Assembly (NCBI GenBank): GCA_903893795.1
Contig: CAITNO010000001.1
Coordinates: 62,001 to 126,000 of the forward strand
Reading direction: 5' to 3'
DNA length: 64,000 nt
DNA from: Candidatus Hydrogenedentota bacterium
Lineage (GTDB): Bacteria > Hydrogenedentota > Hydrogenedentia > Hydrogenedentales > CAITNO01
Shown piece after piece: positions 33,285-41,588 of this stretch. The position numbers and the translations under genes were made by a program. The notes beneath the pieces are model-generated. The model made no database searches, had not been told where the DNA came from, and saw only the letters and a list, made by a program, of their open reading frames with translations. Position 1 is the stretch's first letter, and each line of letters opens with the position of its first letter.

Positions 33285-35951
33285 TCAGCGAATGCAGTAG
33301 AGACAGCCATCGGCGCCCATAACCAGCAGCGATAGTGTGCCGGTGCCGTCGGCATCGGCGAGGACCGGCGGGCCGATGGTGCAGGGCAGGTCCAGGCGCC
33401 ATTTAAGCGCGCCCTGGCCGTTCGCGCCACCAAAACAGCAGACGGCGGTGCCGCCGGTGAAGACGGCTTCATCCTTGCCATCGCCGTCGAGGTCGGCGCT
33501 GGCCGCGCCCGCGAGGGGGAGCGTCATGGGGTTGGCCATGCGCCACTTTACGGTGCCCGTTGCCGCGTCATAGCAGCGCAGGCCGTCCTCATATTCCGCA
33601 CCGATGGCCTCGGTTTTGCCGTCACCGTCGAAGTCGCCGAAGGCGAAGGTCTTGGCGCTCTTGTCGAGCGCATCGTGCCAGGCGAGGGTGCCGTCGGCGC
33701 GCACGAGTCCGGTCATGGCCGTGCCGGCCATGAACAGGTCGGCGGGACCGTCCTTTTTCAGGAAATGTCCCGCCACAGGCTTGCCCCAGTACACGGGTTT
33801 GGACGGGACGTCTTTCCAGGTGGCGTCGCGGGCGAGGATATCGGCGCCGGTGGCGCCTTTCAGGAGGTAGACGATGCTGGGGTGGAACGACGCCGCATCG
33901 TCCAGCCCGTCGCCGTCAAAATCGGCGACGGCAAAGGGGGCGCCGCCGACACCGCGCTGGCTGATTTGCCGGTTTCGCCGCCAGCGCTGCGCGCCGTCTT
34001 TGCCGGAGAGCAGCAGCGTCTCCTCGCTGTGCATCATCGAGCGGCGCACGGTGACCAGCAGGTCCCGCGTTTTGGCGTCGGTGAAATGGGCCGCCTGCCA
34101 GAAAATGATGCCGCCGGTGTTCCACGCGGGCGCCGTGCCGGGGATTTCGGCGAAGTCGTGGTGCCAGAGTTCATGCTCGTCCAAGTCGGCGGCGACGAGG
34201 CGGCCGCAACCGGACGGTGCGGCGGTGGCGTAGATAACCTGACGGTGGCCATCACCGGAAAGGTCGGCGGCGATGGGGCCATAGCTGTTGGGCCAGTTGT
34301 CGCCCTGGGCGCGCCCGTCGATTTCCCAAACAGGCGCCAAGGGCGCGGACGCATCGCCCGTGGGCCGGAAGGCCAGCAGTTTCTCGTTGTTGCCCTGGAG
34401 GAGGATGCGCGGCAGGCTGTCCGGCCCGTTGACCACCACCGGGGTGGAGGGATTGAGGCCATGCCGCTGTGAACCGATATAGGTGCCCTGTCCGCCGTCC
34501 ACGGTGATTTCACCGGCATGGCCGGGCTCGATGCCGGAGTTGAGCAGCAGGCGCCCCTGCGGGTCAATGGCGAGCGCCTGCAACGCGGTGGCGGTGGCAG
34601 CGAGGACTTTTTCAAAGCCCTTCGCACCCCAGCGCACCAGGGACACTGTCACTTTATCGTCTTTGCCGGCGCTGCGCAGCGCCGCCCAGGTGGTTCCGTC
34701 AATGCTGTGGCACAGGGCCGTCTGTTGTGCCAGCGTGGCGCCCGAATTGACGTTGGGTTTGAGCGGTGGGTCCCAGGTCTGCCAGCCCGCGTCGGGCTGT
34801 TCCCACAAGGTTACGGCGGCGCCGTCTTTGACGCGGCACACGCGGCTGGGGCCGTACTGCGGCACGCCCGCGCCGGAAGTCGCCAGGGTCAGCAACTCGG
34901 TGGTTTTGTCGCCGTCCACGTCGCAGAGGCCCTGCAGATAGGCATCGGCGAGGTCGGCCTTGACCGCGCCGGTCATGCCGTCGTGGACGAGGATGTGCCA
35001 GCGAGGGGTGCCCGGAGCCGACAGGGATGCCGGCGCTCCCAGTGGAGAGCCGTCCCAGATATTCTCCATCACCTCCAGCTTGCCGTCGCCATCCACATCG
35101 GCCACAGGGTCGGGATTTACGCGCAGAATCTTCTGCGGATTGGAAATGTCCGGCTCGATGGCCTTGGACCAGAGCACCGCGAGTTTGCCGTCGCGGAAGC
35201 CGAGCACGTCGATGTGCTTGCAGAAATCGGCCTCGACCACAAACTCGCTGCGGCCGTCGCCGTCGAGGTCGTAGGCGCCGACAAATCCATAACTGCGGCC
35301 CTCGGTGAATTTGCACCGGTCCTTGATGCGGCCGGTCTGCGCATCGAGCAGCACCAACTCGTACCAGGGCAGAAAGGCGATTTCGAGGCGTCCATCACCG
35401 TCAAAATCGCCCGCGAGCGGCAGCGCGATGAACAGCATCTTCAGCGGGTCCGTTTGCCAGACCTGATCCCATATGCCCGCCTTCCAGGCGAAACAGCGCG
35501 CCACGCAGGGTTGCCATTGGCCGTTCACCGTCGGGGTGGAGAAACCGCTTTCAAATGCGATCTTTTCGAGTCCGGGCACATCGGGCAGCACGTCGGCATA
35601 GATGACGGAGGTGGTCTTGGGGACGGGCTGCTCCCGTCCCTCCACGCTGCCTGGAGGCGCGGACAGGCCCCAGCGCGCATCAGAGGCATCGGCCGAAAGG
35701 GGCGTCTTGTCGTTGTCGGGACAGGGGATGACTCCGGCCCCCCCGCCCGGTGTGACCGTGGCGAAGGCGCTAAAGGTGCCGACAAACTGGGACCAGACGA
35801 TTTTTGGCGCAACCATCGCGCCCTTGGCGGCAGCGTGGCCGTCCTGGGAGCTGTTGCCGCGATGGGCGAGCCATTCCGCGCGTTCATTGGCTGCGGCGGC
35901 AGTCAGGCATGCCCCTGCAACGAACAGGACCAGGAAGGGTGTCTTCTTCAT
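33285..35951 (-). CDS. Secreted FG-GAP/VCBS repeat protein
   Basis: The start at 35951 (GAGG 8 nt upstream) gives 888 aa with a signal peptide beginning MKKTPFLVLFVAG; the ORF is open to 36131 but that extension is unlike a protein start. At least seven calcium-binding-like repeats are visible: DFDGDGRLEIAF, DLDGDGRSEFVV, DVDGDGKLEVME, DFDGDGLDDAAS, DFDGDGKTEAIG, DLDGDGKDEAVF and DADGTGTLSLLV. These build an integrin-like beta-propeller on the cell surface, often for adhesion or ligand binding. Ligand unknown. Confidence 0.9.
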   Translation of the reverse strand: MKKTPFLVLFVAGACLTAAAANERAEWLAHRGNSSQDGHAAAKGAMVAPKIVWSQFVGTFSAFATVTPGGGAGVIPCPDNDKTPLSADASDARWGLSAPPGSVEGREQPVPKTTSVIYADVLPDVPGLEKIAFESGFSTPTVNGQWQPCVARCFAWKAGIWDQVWQTDPLKMLFIALPLAGDFDGDGRLEIAFLPWYELVLLDAQTGRIKDRCKFTEGRSYGFVGAYDLDGDGRSEFVVEADFCKHIDVLGFRDGKLAVLWSKAIEPDISNPQKILRVNPDPVADVDGDGKLEVMENIWDGSPLGAPASLSAPGTPRWHILVHDGMTGAVKADLADAYLQGLCDVDGDKTTELLTLATSGAGVPQYGPSRVCRVKDGAAVTLWEQPDAGWQTWDPPLKPNVNSGATLAQQTALCHSIDGTTWAALRSAGKDDKVTVSLVRWGAKGFEKVLAATATALQALAIDPQGRLLLNSGIEPGHAGEITVDGGQGTYIGSQRHGLNPSTPVVVNGPDSLPRILLQGNNEKLLAFRPTGDASAPLAPVWEIDGRAQGDNWPNSYGPIAADLSGDGHRQVIYATAAPSGCGRLVAADLDEHELWHHDFAEIPGTAPAWNTGGIIFWQAAHFTDAKTRDLLVTVRRSMMHSEETLLLSGKDGAQRWRRNRQISQRGVGGAPFAVADFDGDGLDDAASFHPSIVYLLKGATGADILARDATWKDVPSKPVYWGKPVAGHFLKKDGPADLFMAGTAMTGLVRADGTLAWHDALDKSAKTFAFGDFDGDGKTEAIGAEYEDGLRCYDAATGTVKWRMANPMTLPLAGAASADLDGDGKDEAVFTGGTAVCCFGGANGQGALKWRLDLPCTIGPPVLADADGTGTLSLLVMGADGCLYCIR

Positions 35952-36094
35952 TTCTTGCGCCTCGTGAGATTGACGCCGCCATACACGGCGAACTTTCATC
36001 GCGGGCATTATACGTTGACGCCGCGGCAATTGGCGCACACGAGGGAAACTATTGGGGGCCATCGGCGATTTGCCTTGGCGCAGCAGGTAAAACG

Positions 36095-36180
36095 GGGTGG
36101 ATGAAGCACCGCACTTCCCGCCGCCGCCCAATGGGCGTTTTCTCGCGGTTGCGGCGGATGTCCCGCTGCTTCATCCACCC
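36095..36180. repeat. Inverted repeat upstream of the FG-GAP gene
   Basis: GGGTGGATGAAGC at 36095-36107 is mirrored by GCTTCATCCACCC at 36168-36180, with a GC-rich inner palindromic region. It sits between the stop of the leftward coiled-coil gene and the start of the FG-GAP gene, and could terminate the former. Confidence 0.5.
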
Positions 36181-36202
36181 GTAATCTGTCCTCAGTGTCC
36201 GG

Positions 36203-36922
36203 CTACTTCGCGGTTGCGGTTTCCTGGGTTTTCAATCGGCCCAAGTCTTCCCGGAGCAGGGAGACCTCCTTGGAAAGCACGTCAATGCGCCGGTTCAGTT
36301 CTTCATAGGTCGGCGTCGCCGCCTCGCCGCGCTTCTCCGGCGGGGCATAGGCCGCGTTCACAGACTCCCGGGGAATGGGCATGCCCTGGTCGGCACTTGC
36401 GGGCGTGGTGAGTGTTGCGGGACCTCTGGCGAGTTGCCGGTTGTGCTCCGCCAGCGTATGGTCGGCACGGGCAAACGCAGTGTCCAGGTCGCTGCCCGCC
36501 TTCACTTTGTCCTGTTCGATGCGCAGTGCTAGCATCTCGAGGTCCAGCGCGGTGGCGGCGAGTTCCTTCTTGATGTCGGGGGTTGCCCTCGACTCTTCAG
36601 AACGGATGGACGCCGCGCCTCTGCGAACTTCCAAGGCGGCCAGTTTCAGATCCATCCTTACGAAAGCCTCCTTGGCTTTGGCAAAGATGTTCACAATGGA
36701 ATTGGTGGCCTGTTTCAGGTCGGACTGGGGTTCGGCAGTGGCCGCCGGGGTGTGACGGAACGCCGGGGTGTTTTCGACCGCAGGCCCGGCCACGGGCAGG
36801 ACCATGGGCGGGAAGGGTGAGTATGGGACTTGCGATGTATGGGCGGGGCCGGTTGCATAGCCGGTGCCGCACAACAGAAATGCCAGGGAAGCCATTAGGG
36901 CAACCTGGGTCAACGTTTTCAT
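36203..36922 (-). CDS. Secreted coiled-coil protein, tandem paralogue A
   Basis: The start at 36922 has AAGGAG 8 nt upstream and gives 239 aa with a signal peptide (MKTLTQVALMASLAFLL...GYATG). A low-complexity Pro-rich stretch follows, then long helices (AAATALDLEMLALRIEQDKVKAG-like) and a C-terminal leucine-zipper-like coil YEELNRRIDVLSKEVSLLRE. The same coil, signal and promoter region recur in the next gene at 37350-37796. Probably periplasmic and oligomeric; function unknown. Confidence 0.75.
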   Translation of the reverse strand: MKTLTQVALMASLAFLLCGTGYATGPAHTSQVPYSPFPPMVLPVAGPAVENTPAFRHTPAATAEPQSDLKQATNSIVNIFAKAKEAFVRMDLKLAALEVRRGAASIRSEESRATPDIKKELAATALDLEMLALRIEQDKVKAGSDLDTAFARADHTLAEHNRQLARGPATLTTPASADQGMPIPRESVNAAYAPPEKRGEAATPTYEELNRRIDVLSKEVSLLREDLGRLKTQETATAK

Positions 36923-37080
36923 TGTGTACTCCTTTCTTATGGGCGGGAATTCTCTGCGGCAAGTCCCCTCACCGCACGGTTCCTGCCCTTCCTGTGAACA
37001 TGCGACGTTTTCCTTTCCGGGCGCTATTCTGTGCTCCCGGCGGGTCCAATAGCAGTGCACGCTCCTGTTGAACTACGATT

Positions 37081-37240
37081 CAATTCATTTGCCGCCAAGG
37101 CGAAGAAATTGGGCTGTATTCCCGCTGAATTGGCGGACAATGGAGAGCCTTGCTGTCCATTTCGGACACAGCAACGCATTGGGCAGATGACTGGAAATGC
37201 GCGTCTTCACACGCATGAAATGCGGGCCGAATCGCCTTTG
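37081..37240. repeat. Duplicated upstream region of paralogue A
   Basis: Stretches such as GTATTCCC[GA]CTGA and CG[TG]GAAATGCGGGC-like words occur in the same order here and at 37965-38110, each about 150-300 bp upstream of one coiled-coil gene. The gaps 36923-37349 and 37797-38148 hold no other gene. Confidence 0.55.
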
Positions 37241-37349
37241 ATTCTGTCAGCATTCCCCCCGGCCGCGCCAACATGTGCCGTGCATCGATGCTCGGTTGAG
37301 CGGCTTCGTACAGCGGGGTGTGAGCGGTCTCAAGACTTTTCATTGCCCG

Positions 37350-37796
37350 TTACCTGGTTTCGGACTCTCCTGCCTTCAGCCTGCCCAAATCTTCCCGAAG
37401 CATGGAAAGGTCCCTGGAAAGAGCATCAATGCGTTTGCTCAATTCTTCACTCGACAATGCCTTGCTTTGGGCGTGCTGCTCAGTGGGGGCGTATGCCGCG
37501 TTTACGGACTTTCCGGAGGGCACGGCCTGACGGGCCGCCGTCGATGTGATTTCCGTGTTGGGAGTGGTCATCTCCAGGCGCGCCGTGGGTTTCGCGCGGG
37601 AGATGGGCTCGGAGGAAGTTTCCGGTCCGGCTCCGGGGGTGACAGAAGCATCAACGGCGGGCTGTTCCATGGCGAGTGCCACGGGCGACGAATTGGAGGG
37701 GGATGTGGCGCCTGATACCTGGTCCCCCGCATACCCGGCGTTGGACAATAGAAGCATCAGGGTGGCCGCAATGGCAATCGGGGCTAATGTCTTCAT
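37350..37796 (-). CDS. Secreted coiled-coil protein, tandem paralogue B
   Basis: The 148-aa product starts at 37796 with the same MKTL signal and ribosome site as its downstream neighbour. The C-terminal SSEELSKRIDALSRDLSMLR and REDLGRLK match paralogue A closely, as does the SVNAAYAP sequence before it, while the middle is about 90 residues shorter. The upstream region 37965-38110 also matches 37081-37240, so this is a tandem duplication that includes the promoter. Confidence 0.72.
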   Translation of the reverse strand: MKTLAPIAIAATLMLLLSNAGYAGDQVSGATSPSNSSPVALAMEQPAVDASVTPGAGPETSSEPISRAKPTARLEMTTPNTEITSTAARQAVPSGKSVNAAYAPTEQHAQSKALSSEELSKRIDALSRDLSMLREDLGRLKAGESETR

Positions 37797-38148
37797 TGTG
37801 TACTCCTTTCTTGCGGGCGGGTGTCCATGGCGGCGATGCTTGTCGCGCTGGTTCCTGCCCTTGGCAGGACTGCTTGTCCGCACTCGTTTCCGGCGCGCAA
37901 ATTGCCGCCGTTTGTGTTCCGAGAACGTCCGTATGTTCCTGCATGGTCAATATTCATTCTATTTGACTGCAACGCAGGAAATTCGGGGCGTATTCCCACT
38001 GATTTTATGGATATTGCGGTGGGGTTATTGCGCGTTTCGGGCAGAGCGGCACAATGGGGACATGGCGGGAAATACCGGGTCTCGCGTGCGTGAAATGCGG
38101 GCTGGACTGTGTGCGTTCTTGCGGTCCGGCTACGAAGCGATTGGGGGG

Positions 38149-38853
38149 TTACTTTGTTGCCGGCTCGGCGGGCTGGGCCGGGGCGGCAGAGGGGGTGTCG
38201 GGCACGGTGGTGGGGTTGACGGGGGGCGTGTAACCGGGCGTGAGCGGTTCCTCGGGCTTGCCGTCGCGCAGTTCCTTGAATCCATCGACCAGATGGGTTT
38301 TGTGGGCCTGGTCGAGTTTCTTCTTGCTCAGTTCCTCATCCTTGACGGCCTCGTTCCACTTGGCGTCCTTGATGGTGTAGAAGAACAACTCGTTCTTTCC
38401 CTGGTGCAGTTCGAGCCGTCCGCCGATGAGGACGGGTTCGTTGACCATGTCGGCGGGTTTGTTCAGTTTGACCATGACAATGTCGCGCATGGGCGGCGAG
38501 TCGCAGAAGTAGCAGGTCATCGGCACGGGCAGGAGCATGAACTCGGTCACGTCCTTGAACTGGTCAATGGGGCTCATGAAGCCGCAAAGATTGACCAGAT
38601 GACCGTCCTTTTCCTTGAGGGAGTCGGGGAAGGTGGCCCCGGCGTGACGGGTGCCTGTGACCTGGTGCAGTTCCTTCCAGTCAATCAATTCGTCGCCCTT
38701 TTCGCGGTGCTTTTGCTCAAAGGCGGCGCGCAGGGCCTCGTACTGGCCGCGCAGGCCCTCCTTGCGCATGTAGATGTTGACGCCGATGATGGCCGTCAGC
38801 ACCACCACCACGCCGATGAGGGTCAATAAATCGCGTTTCGCGCGTCTTCGCAT
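38149..38853 (-). CDS. DUF3299-like membrane-anchored protein
   Basis: The 234-aa protein has one N-terminal membrane helix (LLTLIGVVVVLTAIIGVNIY) and a domain resembling DUF3299: HLVNLCGFMSPIDQFKDVTEFML followed by PMTCYFCDSPPMRDIVMVKL, where the two cysteines could bind metal or thiols. The C-terminus is Pro/Thr-rich. It follows the FtsX-like permease on the same strand. Proteins of this type are found beside ABC systems linked to metals, so a periplasmic accessory is likely. Confidence 0.72.
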   Translation of the reverse strand: MRRRAKRDLLTLIGVVVVLTAIIGVNIYMRKEGLRGQYEALRAAFEQKHREKGDELIDWKELHQVTGTRHAGATFPDSLKEKDGHLVNLCGFMSPIDQFKDVTEFMLLPVPMTCYFCDSPPMRDIVMVKLNKPADMVNEPVLIGGRLELHQGKNELFFYTIKDAKWNEAVKDEELSKKKLDQAHKTHLVDGFKELRDGKPEEPLTPGYTPPVNPTTVPDTPSAAPAQPAEPATK

Positions 38854-38901
38854 GTTTCACAGCGTCCTTGCAGTTTTCGGTGCCCAAGGCTCTGAAAACC
38901 G

Positions 38902-38945
38902 GGGACAGGCACGCTTTTCAAACTGCCGAAAAGCGGGTCAGTCCC
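38902..38945. terminator. Imperfect hairpin between permease and DUF3299 gene
   Basis: GGGACAGGCACGCTTTTC at 38902-38919 pairs with 38928-38945 with three mismatches around an 8-nt loop. It lies 3' of the permease stop and could reduce transcription of the downstream DUF3299 gene, or be a dispersed repeat. Confidence 0.45.
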
Positions 38946-38951
38946 TGGTTG

Positions 38952-40181
38952 TCAGGGCTCGGCCAGGTCTCTTGCGATGTCGGTGCGGTAGGCCTGCCAT
39001 GCCGGCAGAATGCCGGCAATCAGGCCCATCAGCAGCACGGCTGAATAGGCGGTGATCAGGTCGGCGCTCAGGCTGACCGCGGCGATGTGGAAGCCCAGCT
39101 TCGTCGCGAGGTACAGACCGAGCACCCGGCAGGTCAGCGCGCCCAGCGCCCAGCCGGCCGCCAGGCCGAGCAGGGTCACCCAGAAGGCCTCAATCAGGAC
39201 GGCGCCGAAAATCTCGCCACGCGTGGCGCCCAGCGCCCGCATGATGGCCAGATCACGCCGCCGCTGCAGTATAGCCATGTACAGCCCGATAAGGATGGAC
39301 ATCGACGATATGACGACCACGAGGTAGCCAATGGCCAGCAACACCGCCTTGGCCGTGCCCAGCAACTGGTCGTAGAGTTTCTGGATCTCCATCACCGGCA
39401 CCGCCGCCATTACATTATACCCTTTGTTTATCTTGTCTTTGAACTCGAAGCGCAGCGCGGGGGTTGCCAGTTTTACCAGTGCGGCCGTGACCTCGTCGCT
39501 GGCGTGATGCTCATGGGCGTCCGCCCCGCCCGCGGCGTCCGCCGGATGCTCATGCACATCCCACACGGACGCAATGTCGCAGAAGATGGCGCGGTCGTTG
39601 GGTGTGCCCGACAGCGCCATGATGCCGACCACGGTATAGGGCTTTTCCGCGTGTTCCTCGGCCCCGCCGCCCTGGACAAAGCCGTGCATGCCAGTGAAGG
39701 TGCCGCCCACCTTGAGGCCTGTGTCCTGCGCCACCCCGGCGCCGATGACGGCCTCATAGGGTTTTGTCCAGTAGTTGCCGCTCGCCAGGGCGTAGGGATG
39801 CCGTCCGCCCCATTTGAAGTCCATCAGTTCGCGGACGGTGCCGATGATGCGGTAACCCTTGTAGGTGTCGCCCATGCCGATGGGGAAGGCGGCGGTGACA
39901 TCGTCCATTTTGGCGATCTTTTCCATGTCCGCCCTGGCAATGTTGCCCACCGGCGCGTCGAGGAAGTAGACCGTGCTGAGCACGAGCTGGAGCGGGTTGC
40001 CCTTGGCGCCCACGACGAGGTCGAAGGCCTGACCCTCCTCCTCAAAGCGTTTCTGCGTCTGTTCGCGCAGCGTGAGCACGGCCGAGATGAGCGCCACGCC
40101 GAGCGCCACGGATATCACCGTCATGACGGTGGTCAGCTTGCGGTTCCACAGGTAGGACCAGGCGATGTGCCACAGGCTCAT
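38952..40181 (-). CDS. ABC transporter permease, FtsX/MacB type, with His-rich loop
   Basis: The 409-aa protein has one N-terminal helix, a large periplasmic domain (about 45-275) and three C-terminal helices (LLAIGYLVVVISSMSILIGL, the LRALGATRGEIFGAVL coupling region, LLGLAAGWALGAL, LLMGLIAGILP), the FtsX layout. The periplasmic domain carries a His/Asp-rich loop near residues 205-225 (HEHPADAAGGADAHEHHASD) that suggests binding of zinc or another metal. It overlaps the ATPase gene by 4 nt. Confidence 0.88.
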   Translation of the reverse strand: MSLWHIAWSYLWNRKLTTVMTVISVALGVALISAVLTLREQTQKRFEEEGQAFDLVVGAKGNPLQLVLSTVYFLDAPVGNIARADMEKIAKMDDVTAAFPIGMGDTYKGYRIIGTVRELMDFKWGGRHPYALASGNYWTKPYEAVIGAGVAQDTGLKVGGTFTGMHGFVQGGGAEEHAEKPYTVVGIMALSGTPNDRAIFCDIASVWDVHEHPADAAGGADAHEHHASDEVTAALVKLATPALRFEFKDKINKGYNVMAAVPVMEIQKLYDQLLGTAKAVLLAIGYLVVVISSMSILIGLYMAILQRRRDLAIMRALGATRGEIFGAVLIEAFWVTLLGLAAGWALGALTCRVLGLYLATKLGFHIAAVSLSADLITAYSAVLLMGLIAGILPAWQAYRTDIARDLAEP

Positions 40182-40840
40182 GACGCCACCTCCTTCACCA
40201 GTCCCGAACAGTCGAAGAGGTCGGGGAGGCGGTCGGCAATGCCCCGGTCATGGGTGACCAGTAGCAGCGTCACCTTTTCCTCGGCGCAAAGCTCCAACAG
40301 CAGCGTCATCACGGCATTGGCCGTTTTCGGGTCCAGACTGCCCGTCGGTTCGTCTGCCACGATGAGTCGGGGCCGGTTCACCAGCGCCCGCGCAATGGCC
40401 ACGCGCTGGCGCTCGCCCACGCTGAGCGTGGCCGGTTTCGCGTGGAGCCGGTGGCCCAGGTTGACCCGCTCCAGCATCGCCTTGGACCGTTCCTTCCATT
40501 CCTTTTCGGGAATGACGTCGGAGAAACGCATGCCGATGAGCACATTATTCAGCGCGCTGAAGGGGGCCAGCAGGTTAAAGGTCTGGAAAATAAAGCCATA
40601 GCGCTCACCGCGAAAGGCGTCCAGCGCACTTTCCGACAGTTTCTGGATTTCCGTGCCGTCCACCCGAATCACACCCGCATGGGGGCGCAAGAGGCCGGAG
40701 ATCAGGTTCAGCATGGTCGATTTGCCGCAGCCGCTGGGCCCCCAAAGGGCCATCTGGGCACCTTCGGGCGCATGAAACCGTTCGCAGGCAAAGGCCACGC
40801 CAGGCCCCAGTTTTCGATGAACCTGTTCCAACACAACCAT
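40178..40840 (-). CDS. ABC transporter ATP-binding protein, LolD/MacB type
   Basis: The ATG at 40840 has GGAG 8 nt upstream; a TTG at 40846 is possible. The 220-aa protein has Walker A WGPSGCGKSTM, the signature LSVGERQRVAIARAL, Walker B LIVADEPTGSLDP and the switch THDRGIA. It pairs with the FtsX permease downstream (ATGA overlap). A Fur/Zur-like palindrome lies 31 nt upstream of the start. Confidence 0.92.
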   Translation of the reverse strand: MVVLEQVHRKLGPGVAFACERFHAPEGAQMALWGPSGCGKSTMLNLISGLLRPHAGVIRVDGTEIQKLSESALDAFRGERYGFIFQTFNLLAPFSALNNVLIGMRFSDVIPEKEWKERSKAMLERVNLGHRLHAKPATLSVGERQRVAIARALVNRPRLIVADEPTGSLDPKTANAVMTLLLELCAEEKVTLLLVTHDRGIADRLPDLFDCSGLVKEVAS

Positions 40841-40870
40841 GCACAAATCTCCAGCTTATGAGCGCCCGGA

Positions 40871-40886
40871 TGATAATCCATTATCA
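40871..40886. promoter_or_regulatory. Fur/Zur-like operator upstream of the ABC transporter
   Basis: TGATAATCCATTATCA is a perfect palindrome of two TGATAAT half-sites (read from both strands) separated by 2 bp. The half-site equals that of the Fur-family 7-1-7 box (TGATAATNATTATCA). On the minus strand it lies between a possible -35 (TTGCCT, 40887-40895 region) and -10 (TATCAT, about 40869-40874), a good position for repression. With the His-rich permease this implies metal-dependent control. Confidence 0.6.
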
Positions 40887-41588
40887 ATAAGGCAGGCAAT
40901 CACGCCCACCATTATAAATAACGTCGGCGGGGAAAGGAATAGCGGACTGGGATGACCAGGGCAAACGCATTAAATCGGCCTTCTGAACCCCGGCAGGTCC
41001 TTTTGGAGCGGTATGCACACGTCGTTCGGATTGATTCCGCGTTTCCCACCTATCGATTCATCTCCATTCCCCCGCGCAATACGGGGCTTTCGCGGAATGA
41101 TTATTGTTCAACATAAAGAGTAGGTAAAGATATTGTCCGTGGACCCAAAATGAAGAATAACAAGCCCTTGGACAGGCAGAACAAGCTGCTCCCTATCCAC
41201 CTTGGCCAGTTGGCAGAACTCCGGATTGAGCGCAGAAAATGCATTCCCTGCATTGGGTGCGCGATATCGGCTTTAGTGGGGAACAATCCCAAATACGCCA
41301 GGGCCACGCCGCAAATAACTGGCCATCATTCGAGGGCTTGCCCTGAATGCCACAAAGGCAAACACTTCAAAGATGGGTGGGGTGAAGGCCAAAAGACTTC
41401 AGGCAGTCCGGGATAACGAATGACTTCGCGAGACCCTTATTGCCATCCAACTTCTGATGCGTTTGCCCTGAGAAAACTCGCGGCATGACAACCATCCCAA
41501 GTATAATCGCTTTGAATATGCCACTCTCAGAATAAGGTGAAAGTTTGAAACCGCACTGCCAGATCGACGAACCAAGGCCCGCAATCCG
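40887..41588. other. Gene-free interval, possibly decayed coding DNA
   Basis: No frame over this stretch looks like an intact gene. On the minus strand an open stretch near 41367-41540 reads FKAIILGMVVMPRVFSG-like and one near 41101-41307 reads as a membrane-like peptide, but neither is recognisable. It may be remnants of an older gene. Confidence 0.35.

Noticed and set aside
41150-41416. 88-codon Cys-containing frame between the ABC and radical SAM genes
   Set aside because: Four cysteines suggested a zinc protein, but their spacing fits no known motif and there is no ribosome site.
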